Shown here piece by piece: positions 43,784-55,037 of a stretch of DNA of 64,000 nucleotides. A program made the position numbers and the translations under genes. The number at the start of each line of letters is the position of its first letter. Position 1 is the stretch's first letter. This stretch comes from Halalkaliarchaeum sp. AArc-CO (lineage in GTDB: Archaea > Halobacteriota > Halobacteria > Halobacteriales > Haloferacaceae): the NCBI RefSeq assembly GCF_024972735.1, contig NZ_CP087723.1, positions 1 to 64,000 of the forward strand, given 5' to 3'. The notes beneath the pieces are model-generated. The model made no database searches, was not told where the DNA came from, and saw nothing but the letters and a program-made list of their open reading frames with translations.

Positions 43784-44974
43784 TCAGTCGTCGCCCGATA
43801 CGCACCGTTTACACACCGCAGTCAATACGCGCACGCCCCGGTCGAACTCCGAAAGCGACAGGTGTTCGTCGGGGGCGTGGTCCAGTGCCGAGTCGCCGGG
43901 GCCGTACGTCACCATCGGGCGGTCCCAGGCGTCGGCGTAGAGGTTGACGTCGCTGGTTCCGGTTTTTCGGAGCAACCGCGGATCGCCCCCCTCACCGCGG
44001 ATCGCCACCCGGAAGGCCCGGGCCAGCTCCCCCCGTGGATCACTCATGGTCGGCGGGATCGGCTCCTTCCAGGAGACGGTCCCGCCGTCGAGCTCCGCCT
44101 CGGCGCGCTCCCGAACCGCCTCTACAGTGCTCGAGGGAGGGACGCGAAGCTGGACGTCGACGGTCGCCTCCACCGAGAGGCCGTCGGCCGAGAGCCCGCC
44201 GTCGAAGCCGACGGGCTTTGTCGTCACCTGCTCGAAAACCGGCGTCCACTCGTCGGGGTCGAACGCCGCCTCGATCCGGTTCCACCACGCGATCGCGTCC
44301 TGGATGGCGTTCGGTTCCGGCCGGGAGGTGTGGCCGGACTCGCTCGTGGTGACGTACGTTCCGGACAGAAAGCCCCGGTAGCCGAGTGTAATGCCGTCCC
44401 AGCCGGAGGGCTCGCCGTTGATCACCGCCTCCGGGGGGGAGCGGTCCTCGACGAGGTAGCGGGCACCCCGGGAGTCGGTCTCCTCGCCGACGACGCCGAC
44501 GAACGAGGCGCCGGTACGGACGGCCGCGACAGCCATCGCGGCGAGCGGTCCCGTCGCGTCGACGCTCCCTCGCCCCCACAGTTCGTGGTCGTTTCCCCCG
44601 TCGACAACGTCACCGTCGCCACCGTCGTCATCGACGGCAGCCTCGTCACCGCTATCACCGCCGGCTTCCGTCTCCGCGGTCCGGATCTCGACGGGCACCT
44701 CGCCCGGGACGGTGTCGACGTGGGAGGTAAGGAGCACGGCGTCGTTCCCGGGAGCCCGGACGTTGCCGACGTCGTCGAGAAACACCTCCCGATCGTTTGC
44801 CTCGAAGAAGGCGGCGAGCCGTTCGGCCGCTACCTGCTCGTCACCGGAGGGCGACGGGATCGACACCAGATCGTACAGTAGGCCCCGTCCGACCGTGTTC
44901 AGGGCAGTGTGGTGGCGTTCGTCGCTGGCTTCGGGTATGTCAGTCACGTTCTCGGCGCTTTCGGAGACACTCAT
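43784..44974 (-). CDS. lysK: LysW-amino-group carrier hydrolase (LysK/ArgE type deacylase)
   Basis: A 396-residue M20-family metallohydrolase that releases ornithine (or lysine) from the LysW carrier. Metal-site motifs are LLTSHVDTVPGE, SVDATGPLAAMA and VGEETDSRGARYLVE; the C-terminal DHAPDEHLSLSEFDRG is also conserved. An acidic, Gly/Asp-rich insert (about residues 103-130) lengthens the loop between the first two motifs and is absent from most relatives. ATG at 44974 overlaps the argD stop (ATGA). No intact N-acetyl cycle genes are seen nearby. Confidence 0.9.
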   Translation of the reverse strand: MSVSESAENVTDIPEASDERHHTALNTVGRGLLYDLVSIPSPSGDEQVAAERLAAFFEANDREVFLDDVGNVRAPGNDAVLLTSHVDTVPGEVPVEIRTAETEAGGDSGDEAAVDDDGGDGDVVDGGNDHELWGRGSVDATGPLAAMAVAAVRTGASFVGVVGEETDSRGARYLVEDRSPPEAVINGEPSGWDGITLGYRGFLSGTYVTTSESGHTSRPEPNAIQDAIAWWNRIEAAFDPDEWTPVFEQVTTKPVGFDGGLSADGLSVEATVDVQLRVPPSSTVEAVRERAEAELDGGTVSWKEPIPPTMSDPRGELARAFRVAIRGEGGDPRLLRKTGTSDVNLYADAWDRPMVTYGPGDSALDHAPDEHLSLSEFDRGVRVLTAVCKRCVSGDD

Positions 44975-46110
44975 CACGAGAGAACCTCCGTGACGGCGTC
45001 GACGACCCGGTCGGCGTGGGACTGTTCGACGACGAGCGGCGGCAGGAACCGAACGACCGTCCGACCGGCCGGCAGCGCGAGCACCTGCTGGTCGATCGCG
45101 AGATCCCGGAGCACGCGGTTCGCCCCGCGTTTCACCTCGATTCCGACGAGCAGTCCATTGCCGCGCACGTCACGTACTGGAAGGTCGTGTTTCTCGGCGG
45201 CCGCCTCAAGTTCTTCCCGGAAGTACGTCCCGATCTCGCCGGCGTGAGACGGGAGGTCCGCCTCGACGATTGTCTCCAGGGTCGCGTTTGCGGCCGCACA
45301 CACGACCGGGCCGCCGGAGAACGTCGAACCGTGGTCGCCGGCGTCCTCGGCGATCCAGTCGGCACACAGCGTCGCCGCCGCGGGGAGCCCGTTTGCCAGT
45401 CCTTTCGCCGTCGTGAGCATGTCCGGGACGACGCCCGCGGCCTCGCAGGCCCACAGCGTTCCCGTCCGACCGAGGCCGGTCTGGATCTCGTCGAAGACGA
45501 GCGCTGCCCCCGCCTCCGTGGTGATCTCGCGGGCACTCTCGAGATAGCTTCGGGAGGCGGGGTGGATCCCGCCTTCCCCCTGGACGGGTTCGAGAAACAG
45601 CGCCGCCGTTTCCTCGTCTACGGCCGACTCGAGAGCCTCGGCGTCGCCGTACTCGACGAACTCGATCCCGCCGGCGAGCGGTTCGAACGGTGCCTTGTAC
45701 TTCTGTTTCCAGGTCATCGCGAGCGCTCCCATCGTCCGGCCGTGGAACGCCCGCTTCGTGGCGACGATCTTCCCACGGCCGGTCGCGCTCCGAGCGAACT
45801 TCATGGCCGCCTCGTTGGCCTCGGTGCCGGAATTGCACAGCCAGACGTTCGAGAGGTCGCCCGGCGCGACAGTCGCCAGCCGATCGTACAGTTCCGTCCG
45901 GACCTCGACTGGATACGACGCCTGGACGTACGTCAGCGTCGCGGCCTGTGTCTGGATCGCGTCCACAACCGCGGGATGGGAGTGCCCCAGCGGCGTCACC
46001 GCATACGAGGCGCCGAAGTCGAGGTAGTCGGTGCCGTCTGCGGATTGTAAGTACACGCCGTCTCCCGATTCGATCCGGATGGGCTTTTCCGAGAAGACGA
46101 ACCCGCTCAT
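44974..46110 (-). CDS. argD: Acetylornithine / LysW-aminoadipate semialdehyde aminotransferase
   Basis: A 378-residue class III PLP aminotransferase. The PLP lysine lies in TTAKGLANGLPAAA (near residue 233), the Asp contact in LVFDEIQTGLGRTG, and the N-terminal pocket in CNSGTEANEAAMKFAR. It transfers the amino group to the carrier-bound semialdehyde. ATG at 46110 lies two bases before the argB stop. The longer upstream reading is basic and non-conserved. Confidence 0.94.
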   Translation of the reverse strand: MSGFVFSEKPIRIESGDGVYLQSADGTDYLDFGASYAVTPLGHSHPAVVDAIQTQAATLTYVQASYPVEVRTELYDRLATVAPGDLSNVWLCNSGTEANEAAMKFARSATGRGKIVATKRAFHGRTMGALAMTWKQKYKAPFEPLAGGIEFVEYGDAEALESAVDEETAALFLEPVQGEGGIHPASRSYLESAREITTEAGAALVFDEIQTGLGRTGTLWACEAAGVVPDMLTTAKGLANGLPAAATLCADWIAEDAGDHGSTFSGGPVVCAAANATLETIVEADLPSHAGEIGTYFREELEAAAEKHDLPVRDVRGNGLLVGIEVKRGANRVLRDLAIDQQVLALPAGRTVVRFLPPLVVEQSHADRVVDAVTEVLS

Positions 46111-46111
46111 C

Positions 46112-47065
46112 TCACGCCTCCGTCTCCGACTTCGTCTCGGGTTCGGCGTCCGCGTCGGCTTCGGACGTAGGGTCGACGCCGAGTACGCCCGGGTCGATCC
46201 GGGTGCCGGCCCCGCCGAGCGCGGCGACGACCGGGTCACGGAGGTTGGCGTCCGACACCGTCACGCCGGCGGCGCCTCCCTCCAGGGCCTCGACTGCGGC
46301 CATCACCTTCTTCGTCATGAACCCCTCGGCTGCGGACTCGAGCGCTTCGAGTTCCGCAGGCGAGGCAACCGACCCGATCAGCGTCTCCGGATCCTCCGGA
46401 TCCGCGTATATTCCGTCGACGTCGGTCAAAAGCACCAGTTCGGCGCCGATTTCGGCGGCGATCGCCCCCGCGGCGCGGTCGGCGTCGGTGTTGACGGGCG
46501 TGACTCCGCCGTCGGACTCCTCGCCGGCCATCGGCGGGGAGACGACCGGGACGTAGCCCGCCTCCAACAGCAGCGACAACAGCTCGCCGTTGACCGACTC
46601 GAGCTTTCCGGAGTGCTCGCCGCGTTTGATCTTCTTCTTGCCGTTCTCGCGCACTCGGACCGCCGACTTGCGCGGGCCCGAAAGGAGCCCCCCGTCCACG
46701 CCCGAGAGCCCGACGGCGTCGACGCCGGACTCCTGCAGGAGCGCGACCAGGTCCGTGTTGAGTTTGCCGGGCAACACCATCGAGAACACGTCCATCGTCT
46801 CGGCGTCGGTAAACCGTCCGGAGACGCCCGAGGGCGTCTCGACGTAGGTCGGTTCCTTGCCGAGCCGTTCCAGCGTGTCGTCGACTGCCGTCGAACCGCC
46901 GTGGACGACGACTACCTCGCGCGCGTTGGCGACGAGGTGGGCAACGTCGCCGACCGCCCCGGCTGGATCGACGGCCTTCGCGCCGCCGATCTTCACGACG
47001 ACGGGTGCCTCTCCGTCCGTCGACTCCGATACCTCTCCCTGTGTGGATGGTTCGTCCTCGTTCAT
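46112..47065 (-). CDS. argB: Amino-acid kinase of the LysW-carrier pathway (ArgB/LysZ)
   Basis: A 317-residue kinase that phosphorylates the carrier-linked glutamate (or aminoadipate). The N-terminal VVVKIGGAKAVDP and VVVVHGGSTAVDDTLERLG are ATP and substrate loops; VNTDADRAAGAIAAEIGAELVLLTDVDGIY is the second half. An acidic N-terminal tail and an acidic C-terminal tail (EADADAEPETKSETEA) are additions. ATG at 47065 overlaps the argC stop (ATGA). Confidence 0.93.
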   Translation of the reverse strand: MNEDEPSTQGEVSESTDGEAPVVVKIGGAKAVDPAGAVGDVAHLVANAREVVVVHGGSTAVDDTLERLGKEPTYVETPSGVSGRFTDAETMDVFSMVLPGKLNTDLVALLQESGVDAVGLSGVDGGLLSGPRKSAVRVRENGKKKIKRGEHSGKLESVNGELLSLLLEAGYVPVVSPPMAGEESDGGVTPVNTDADRAAGAIAAEIGAELVLLTDVDGIYADPEDPETLIGSVASPAELEALESAAEGFMTKKVMAAVEALEGGAAGVTVSDANLRDPVVAALGGAGTRIDPGVLGVDPTSEADADAEPETKSETEA

Positions 47066-48111
47066 GGCGATCCCACGGGGTGAAGTCCCCGGAACTCCAG
47101 GCCGGCGGTCTCCTCGAACCCGAGAGCGACGTTGGCAGCGTGGACTGCCTGTCCGGCAGATCCTTTCATCATGTTGTCGATCGCAGAGAACGTCACGACC
47201 CGGCCGTTTCCGGGATCGAGTTCGAAGCCGACCTCCGCGTGGTTCGTTCCGGCGACGGCCTTGGGCTCCGGATAGCGATACACGCCTGAGCCGCCGGCGA
47301 CGAGCCGGACGAACGGTTCCTCCTCGTACGCCTCGCGGTAGGCCGACCAGAGGTCGCCCTTCGAGACCGGCTCCGGGAAGACGTGACCCGTCGCCGACGC
47401 GCCCCGAACCATGTCCACCGCGTGAACCGTGAAGGCGACATCGAGACCGAGGAATTCCTCGATCTCGGCCTCGTGGCGGTGGCCCGTCGGAGCGTACGGC
47501 CGCACGACCCCGGACCGCTCGGGATGGGAGGAGGCGACGCCTCCACCCGCCCCGCCCTCCGAGGAACCGACCTTCACGTCGACGACGATCCGATCGTCCT
47601 CGCCGAGCAGTCCGGCGTCGACGAGCGGTTGCAACCCGAGGATCGTCGCCGTCGCGTTGCACCCCCCCGAAGCGATCAGGTCGGCGCCAGGGAGCTGCTC
47701 CCTGGTGAGTTCAGGCAGGGCGTACACCGCCCTGTCGAGGTACTCCGGCGCGTCGTGGCCGTCGTACCACTCCTCGTACGCCTCGACGGTGTTCAACCGG
47801 AAGTCCGCCGAGAGATCGACGACAGTGTCTGCGGCCTCGAAGAACTCGTCGATCCGGCCCATCGACACGCCGTGGGGCGTCGCCGCGAACAGGATGTCGA
47901 CGCTCTCGAGGTCCGTCGGGTCGGTAAACCGCAGATCGAGCCCCCGGAGGTTCGGGTGGACTGCACCGACCGTCTTGCGGTCGTACGAGCGGGAGGTCGC
48001 CTGCACGATCTCGAAGCCTGGATGGCCCGAAAGCAGGCGGAGCAGCTCCCCGCCCGTAAACCCGGAGCCACCGACGACAGCGGCGGTGAGTGCGTCGTGT
48101 GCCTCGCTCAT
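47062..48111 (-). CDS. argC: N-acetyl-gamma-glutamyl-phosphate reductase / LysW reductase (ArgC/LysY)
   Basis: A 349-residue reductase of the aspartate-semialdehyde dehydrogenase fold. The NADP motif is VVGGSGFTGGELLRLL (residues 13-28). The active-site Cys is in IASGGCNATATILGLQPL (near residue 154), and a distal His is in VHAVDMVRGA. It reduces the carrier-bound acyl phosphate to the semialdehyde. It overlaps the lysX stop by 4 bases. Confidence 0.95.
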   Translation of the reverse strand: MSEAHDALTAAVVGGSGFTGGELLRLLSGHPGFEIVQATSRSYDRKTVGAVHPNLRGLDLRFTDPTDLESVDILFAATPHGVSMGRIDEFFEAADTVVDLSADFRLNTVEAYEEWYDGHDAPEYLDRAVYALPELTREQLPGADLIASGGCNATATILGLQPLVDAGLLGEDDRIVVDVKVGSSEGGAGGGVASSHPERSGVVRPYAPTGHRHEAEIEEFLGLDVAFTVHAVDMVRGASATGHVFPEPVSKGDLWSAYREAYEEEPFVRLVAGGSGVYRYPEPKAVAGTNHAEVGFELDPGNGRVVTFSAIDNMMKGSAGQAVHAANVALGFEETAGLEFRGLHPVGSP

Positions 48112-49040
48112 ACGGCCGATACCTCTGTGTCGCCGGCGTCGACTTCGCCGCCGGAGCCTTCCGTTCTCTCGGCGGCTGCGTCGGCTTTCGTCTCGAGCCA
48201 GTCGACGACCGCCGCGGGCACGTCGACATCGACGGTCTCGTTCAGCGCCTTGAACTCCACCGTGTGGTTCACCTCGTGGACCGTGTATTCGCCGGACTTT
48301 GCGCCGCCGACCTCCATCAGGTCGACGCCGAGCAACCCGCCGCCGACGGCGTCGCTGGCCCGCTCGACGAGATCCAGCGCCGTCTCGTCGAGCTCGAACG
48401 CCGCGGTATCGCTGCCTTTCGCGGCGTTCGTGAGCCAGTGGTCCGACGTCCGGGTCATCGCCGCGATCGGTTCGCCGTCGGCCGCGAGCACGCGCACGTC
48501 ACGACCCGGTTTATCGACGAACTCCTGGACGTAGAACACCTTGTGCTCGTAGTGGCCCAGCGTCGCCTTGTGCTCGAGAATCGCCTCGGCGGCCGACCGG
48601 GAGTCGACCTTCGCCATCAGGCGCCCCCACGAGCCGACGACCGGCTTGAGCACGCACGGATAGCCGAACTTCTCGATCGTCTCGAGGGCGGCGTCTGTCG
48701 TGAACGCTACCTCGGTCTCGGGCGTGGGGACGTCCGCGTTCGACAGCGCGAGGGAATTTTTCACCTTGTTCGCGCAGACGTCGGCTGTCTCCGGGCCGTT
48801 GACCACCGGGACACCGTAGCTGTCGAGGAACCGGGTTGCATACAGCGACCGGCTCGTCGCGAGACAGCGATCGACGACGAGATCGAGCCCGTCGACGGGC
48901 GCAGAGGTCTCTTCGAGCCCGAACTGGTGTTTCCGAACGTCGATCTTCTCTACCTCGTGGCCGCGGTCGCGCAGCTCCGAGAGGAGTAATTTCTCGTCCT
49001 TGCGGATCCGGGAGTAGAGGATGCCGAACTGCAATTTCAC
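48108..49040 (-). CDS. lysX: LysW ligase (LysX/ArgX), RimK-type ATP-grasp
   Basis: A 310-residue ATP-grasp ligase that joins glutamate (or aminoadipate) to the C-terminal Glu of LysW. Motifs: FGILYSRIRKDEKLL at the N-terminus, PCVLKPVVGSWGRLMAKVDS for ATP binding, VQEFVDKPGRDVRV, and GVDLMEVGG then EVNHTVEFK for metal binding. GTG start at 49040 overlaps the LysW stop (GTGA). An acidic C-terminal extension (GSGGEVDAGDTEVSAV) is present. Because argF, argG and argH are nearby, glutamate/arginine is the likelier route here. Confidence 0.93.
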   Translation of the reverse strand: MKLQFGILYSRIRKDEKLLLSELRDRGHEVEKIDVRKHQFGLEETSAPVDGLDLVVDRCLATSRSLYATRFLDSYGVPVVNGPETADVCANKVKNSLALSNADVPTPETEVAFTTDAALETIEKFGYPCVLKPVVGSWGRLMAKVDSRSAAEAILEHKATLGHYEHKVFYVQEFVDKPGRDVRVLAADGEPIAAMTRTSDHWLTNAAKGSDTAAFELDETALDLVERASDAVGGGLLGVDLMEVGGAKSGEYTVHEVNHTVEFKALNETVDVDVPAAVVDWLETKADAAAERTEGSGGEVDAGDTEVSAV

Positions 49041-49207
49041 TCCCCCCAGTCCTCTTCGAGCTCCGGGGCTCGGTCGAGGACTGGCGGGTTGACGTCGAGT
49101 ACCTCCAGCTCCGCACCGCAGGTGTCACAGTCGAGTATCTCTCCAGCCTCCAGGTCGTCGTACAGGGTCACGTCGGCCCCGCATTCGACGCATTCTGCCT
49201 GGCTCAT
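49037..49207 (-). CDS. lysW: LysW/ArgW amino-group carrier protein
   Basis: A 56-residue zinc-ribbon carrier too short for most automatic calls. It begins MSQAECVECGADVT, has a second cysteine pair in DCDTCGAELE, and ends EEDWGE. That EDWGE terminus supplies the glutamate to which the substrate is attached. The gene heads the operon and its stop overlaps the lysX GTG. A TATA-like element lies 28-38 bases upstream. Confidence 0.95.
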   Translation of the reverse strand: MSQAECVECGADVTLYDDLEAGEILDCDTCGAELEVLDVNPPVLDRAPELEEDWGE

Positions 49208-49234
49208 GTGTGTAGATGATGCTATGGGGGAGAA

Positions 49235-49245
49235 CCTACATAAGG
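49235..49245 (-). promoter_or_regulatory. TATA-like element of the lysW-argF operon
   Basis: On the minus strand CCTTATGTAGG lies 28-38 bases upstream of the lysW ATG. A second AT-rich tract (TACTTTATTTTC, about 49251-49262) lies further up. Confidence 0.5.
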
Positions 49246-49356
49246 GTTGCGAAAATAAAGTAATTCTTACAATTTCCCAAGCCCGGAGCTAAGCGCCAAT
49301 TAGCTGCAAACCGCCGCCGTTAGAAATCCAGTGTCAGATTCCGTTAGTGTATTGTT

Positions 49357-49372
49357 GTCCCCTCGCGGGGAC
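49357..49372. terminator. Hairpin between lysW and argH
   Basis: GTCCCC-TCGC-GGGGAC forms a perfect six-base stem with a four-base loop. It lies about 70 bases beyond the argH stop in the direction of transcription and could end the argGH message before the lysW promoter. No T-run follows. Confidence 0.4.
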
Positions 49373-49444
49373 GGCGGCGGAATCGGAACGCCGACGGGTC
49401 GTCGCGCTCGTCGGGATCGGACGTCGTCTCTTCGGGATCGTCGC

Positions 49445-50914
49445 TCACACATAGGTCGCTACCTCCGTTGCCAGCGTTTCTCTCGCGGTTTCGATCCGAT
49501 CGCGGCGCTCGCGTGCCGCGGCTTCGTCGTCGCCAATCGCCTCCGTCGCCGTCGCGATCGCGGCGGTCACTTCGGGTTCGGCGGGACCGCCCACGGAGTC
49601 GCGGCTCGCGACGCTTTCGGCGGGATCGAGCGCGGCCTTGACCTCCTCGCGGCTCACGTGGGCAAACAGCGACTCCCCGGTCACCTCTTCGGCGACTGCG
49701 TCAATGTTTGCCGCGGAGACGTCGGTTTCGAACCGTTCGGCGGCCGTCGCGACCACCTCGTGGGCTGTCCGGAACGGGACGCCCGCCATCGCAAGCAGGT
49801 CGGCAACGCCGGTCGCCGTCGAGAACCCCTCGCCCGCGGCGTCGGCAAGCGCCGTCTCGTCCCACGACGCGGTGGCGACCGCGCCCCCGGCGACGTCGGT
49901 CGCGTCGACCACCGCGTCGACCGCGTCGAAGGCGTGGGGGTGAACGCGCTGGAGATCGCGGTTGTACGCCCGGGGGAGCCCTTTCAGGCTCGACAGCGTC
50001 GCCGTGGCGGCGCCGACGGCGTCGCCTGCGACGCCCCGAACGAGTTCCAGCGTGTCGGGGTTTTTCTTCTGGGGCATGATCGAAGAGGTCGACGCGTAGT
50101 CGTCGTCGAGTTCGAGGAATCCCCGATTCGAGAACAGCACCAGATCTTCTGCAAGTCCCGAGAGCGTGACTGCATGGGTTGCGAGCGCTCCCGTCGCTTC
50201 AGCGAGGAAGTCGCGGGCGGAGGCGGCGTCCATCGAGTTGCGGACGATCCCGTCGAAGCCCAGCAGAGCTGCGGTCCGGTCGCGGTCGACGTCAAAGGGT
50301 GTCCCCGCGAACGCAGCGGCGCCCAGCGGCGACCGGTTCGTCCGGTCGTACGCGTCCAGCAGCCGGGCGGTGTCGCGCGCGACCGCCGACTCGTAGGACA
50401 GCAGGTAGTGGCCGACGGTCGTCGGCTGGGCCGGCTGGAGGTGGGTGTACCCGGGCATCACCGTCCCGGTGTGATCGGCTGCGGTGGAACACAGCGCCTC
50501 CCGGAGCGCGATCGTCGCGTCGATCGCGTCCAGCAGGTCCGAACGCAGCCGATACCGGATGCACGTCGCCACCTCGTCGTTGCGCGAGCGGGCGGTGTGC
50601 ATCTTCCCGCCGTCGGGACCGATCCGGTCGATGACGGCGGTTTCGATCGCCTCGTGGACGTCTTCGCCCGCCGGGAGTCCCTCGTGGCCCGACGCCTCGA
50701 CGTCGTCGAGCGCCGCGAGGATCTCGCCTGCGGTCTCCTCTTCGACGATCCCCTGTTCGGCGAGCATCGCCACGTGGGCGCGATCGACCGCGAGGTCGGC
50801 CGCGAAGATGCGCCGGTCGGCGGCGAGACTCGAGAGGAACTCTCTTGCAGGACCGCCGCTGAAGCGGTCGCGGCGAACTGCCGTCCCATCGCGATCCTCC
50901 CCGGCTCCGGTCAT
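49445..50914 (-). CDS. argH: Argininosuccinate lyase
   Basis: A 489-residue lyase of the fumarase/aspartase superfamily that cleaves argininosuccinate to arginine and fumarate. The signature loop is TSSIMPQKKNPDTLELVRG (near residue 283). Other motifs are KMHTARSRNDEVATCIR and GYTHLQPAQPTTVGHYLLSY. A polar N-terminal tail of about 15 residues is present. It starts one base after the argG stop, so the two are one unit. Confidence 0.96.
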   Translation of the reverse strand: MTGAGEDRDGTAVRRDRFSGGPAREFLSSLAADRRIFAADLAVDRAHVAMLAEQGIVEEETAGEILAALDDVEASGHEGLPAGEDVHEAIETAVIDRIGPDGGKMHTARSRNDEVATCIRYRLRSDLLDAIDATIALREALCSTAADHTGTVMPGYTHLQPAQPTTVGHYLLSYESAVARDTARLLDAYDRTNRSPLGAAAFAGTPFDVDRDRTAALLGFDGIVRNSMDAASARDFLAEATGALATHAVTLSGLAEDLVLFSNRGFLELDDDYASTSSIMPQKKNPDTLELVRGVAGDAVGAATATLSSLKGLPRAYNRDLQRVHPHAFDAVDAVVDATDVAGGAVATASWDETALADAAGEGFSTATGVADLLAMAGVPFRTAHEVVATAAERFETDVSAANIDAVAEEVTGESLFAHVSREEVKAALDPAESVASRDSVGGPAEPEVTAAIATATEAIGDDEAAARERRDRIETARETLATEVATYV

Positions 50915-50915
50915 G

Positions 50916-52202
50916 TCACTCGTGAGTGTCGTTCGATCCGTCGACGGATCCGTCGATCGTTTCGCCGGCGGTTCCGCCGCCCAGGTTGCCGCCGTCGGCG
51001 GCCAGCTCCGCTTTCGACTCGGCTACGTTCTTCGCGACCTCGTTGGCGAGCCGGCTCTGGAACCCGTGGTACTTGGCGACGCCGGTAGCGTCGCCCTGCT
51101 CGATGCCGTCGACCGTCTCGGTGTTGAAGGAGGCGGCCGACTCGGAGTACACCGCGTAGTCGCTTTTGCGACCGACTACGCGCGCCTGTCCTCCTTCGAG
51201 TTTGATCGTCACCGTGCCGGTCACCTTCGTCTGCGTCTCGTCGATGAATCCCTCCAGGGCGTTGACGAGTGGTGCGTCGACGAGTCCCTCGTAGCCCTTC
51301 TGGGCCCACTCGTTGTCGACGGTCGTTTTGAAGTCCAGTTCCTCTTTGGTCAACACCAGCTGTTCGAGTCCCGCGTGGGCGTTCAAAAGCACCGTCGCCG
51401 CGGGATGTTCGTAGTTCTCGCGCACTTTCAGACCGAGCATCCGATCTTCCATCATGTCGGTCCGGCCGACGCCGTGGGCGCCGGCGATCTCGTTGAGGTG
51501 CTCGATCAGTTCGACGGAGTCGTACTCCTCGCCGTCGACGGCGACCGGATAGCCGTCTTCGAAGGTGATCTCGAGCAGTTCGGTGTCGCCGGTCGGGGGC
51601 TGGGTCCACTCGTAGATCTCCTCGGGCGGGACGTAGCCGGGATCCTCGAGCTTGCCCCCCTCGACCGACCGGCTCCAGAGGTTCGTGTCGATCGACCAGA
51701 CGCCCTCGTTGCCGCTCTCGACGGGAAGCCCCTTCTTTTCGGCGTACTCGATCTCCCACTCGCGGGTGAGCCCCAGGTCGCGAACGGGTGCGGCGACCTC
51801 CATGTCGGAGGCGCGCCACACTGCCTCGAACCGGAGCTGGTCGTTGCCCTTGCCGGTACAGCCGTGTGCGAGCGCCCCGCAGTTCTGTTCTTTCGCCACA
51901 TCGAGGATCGCCTTCGCGATCACCGGGCGGGCGAGGGCGGTCCCCAGCGGGTAGCCCTGATACGTGGCGTTCGCGCGGACACTCTCGAGACACTGGTTTG
52001 CAAACTCCGCTCGCGCGTCCACGACGTAATGTTCGACCCCGAGCGCCTCGGCGGTCTCTGCGGCCTCCTCGAACTCCGCCTCGGGCTGGCCGACGTCGAC
52101 CGTGACGCCGATGACTTCGTCGTATCCGTACTCCTCCTTTAGCAGCGGGACACACACCGTGGTGTCGAGTCCGCCGCTGAACGCGAGTGCCGCGCGTGTC
52201 AT
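50916..52202 (-). CDS. argG: Argininosuccinate synthase
   Basis: A 428-residue enzyme that joins citrulline and aspartate using ATP. The PP-loop is LAFSGGLDTTVCVPLLKEEYGYDEVIGVTVDVGQPEAE at the N-terminus; ALAHGCTGKGNDQLRFE and GGKLEDPGYVPPEEIYEWTQPP follow. An acidic C-terminal extension (GGTAGETIDGSVDGSNDTHE) is added. ATG 52202 fits a leaderless start; a further-upstream GTG is ignored. Confidence 0.96.
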   Translation of the reverse strand: MTRAALAFSGGLDTTVCVPLLKEEYGYDEVIGVTVDVGQPEAEFEEAAETAEALGVEHYVVDARAEFANQCLESVRANATYQGYPLGTALARPVIAKAILDVAKEQNCGALAHGCTGKGNDQLRFEAVWRASDMEVAAPVRDLGLTREWEIEYAEKKGLPVESGNEGVWSIDTNLWSRSVEGGKLEDPGYVPPEEIYEWTQPPTGDTELLEITFEDGYPVAVDGEEYDSVELIEHLNEIAGAHGVGRTDMMEDRMLGLKVRENYEHPAATVLLNAHAGLEQLVLTKEELDFKTTVDNEWAQKGYEGLVDAPLVNALEGFIDETQTKVTGTVTIKLEGGQARVVGRKSDYAVYSESAASFNTETVDGIEQGDATGVAKYHGFQSRLANEVAKNVAESKAELAADGGNLGGGTAGETIDGSVDGSNDTHE

Positions 52203-52227
52203 GTGTCTCACTCTGTGGCCTTGTGGG

Positions 52228-52236
52228 ACTTAAATT
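52228..52236 (-). promoter_or_regulatory. TATA-like element of argGH
   Basis: On the minus strand AATTTAAGT lies 26-34 bases upstream of the ATG at 52202. Confidence 0.6.
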
Positions 52237-52529
52237 CGTCGCTTTTGTTTGTGAAATTAAATGAAAGGGATGACTCTCGGGACGCGAAACGCGTGGAAAC
52301 TGGGGAACATACGGCAGCCGACGACGGGGGTGTTTATAAGTGGCCTCAAAGGGCCGGTCGTCGTCGGGCCGGGCCGATCGGTCGGCCCGGTCGCGACGCT
52401 CGTCGCTCTCGGAGAAGGGCGGAACTGCGACGAGCGGTCGCCATCATTGGTGTGTCGTAGCGTCGGAACCGTACTAAAAGCTTTCGAGAGTCGAGCGGCG
52501 CCCCGACGTGCAGGCGATCCGGAGTGGTG
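52237..52529. other. Intergenic region between argG and upp with a strong GC hairpin
   Basis: With the argG promoter this forms a 327-base gap without a supportable gene. A TATA-like TTTATAAG at 52333-52340 can be read on the plus strand, and about 30 bases later CCGGGCCGA-TCGG-TCGGCCCGG (52369-52390) forms a nine-base-pair stem. A second AT element (CTAAAAGCTTT, about 52474-52484) lies nearer upp. Short plus-strand reading frames across it look like chance. A small RNA or an upp terminator are both possible. Confidence 0.4.
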
Positions 52530-55036
<2,507 letters not shown>

Positions 55037-55037
<1 letters not shown>

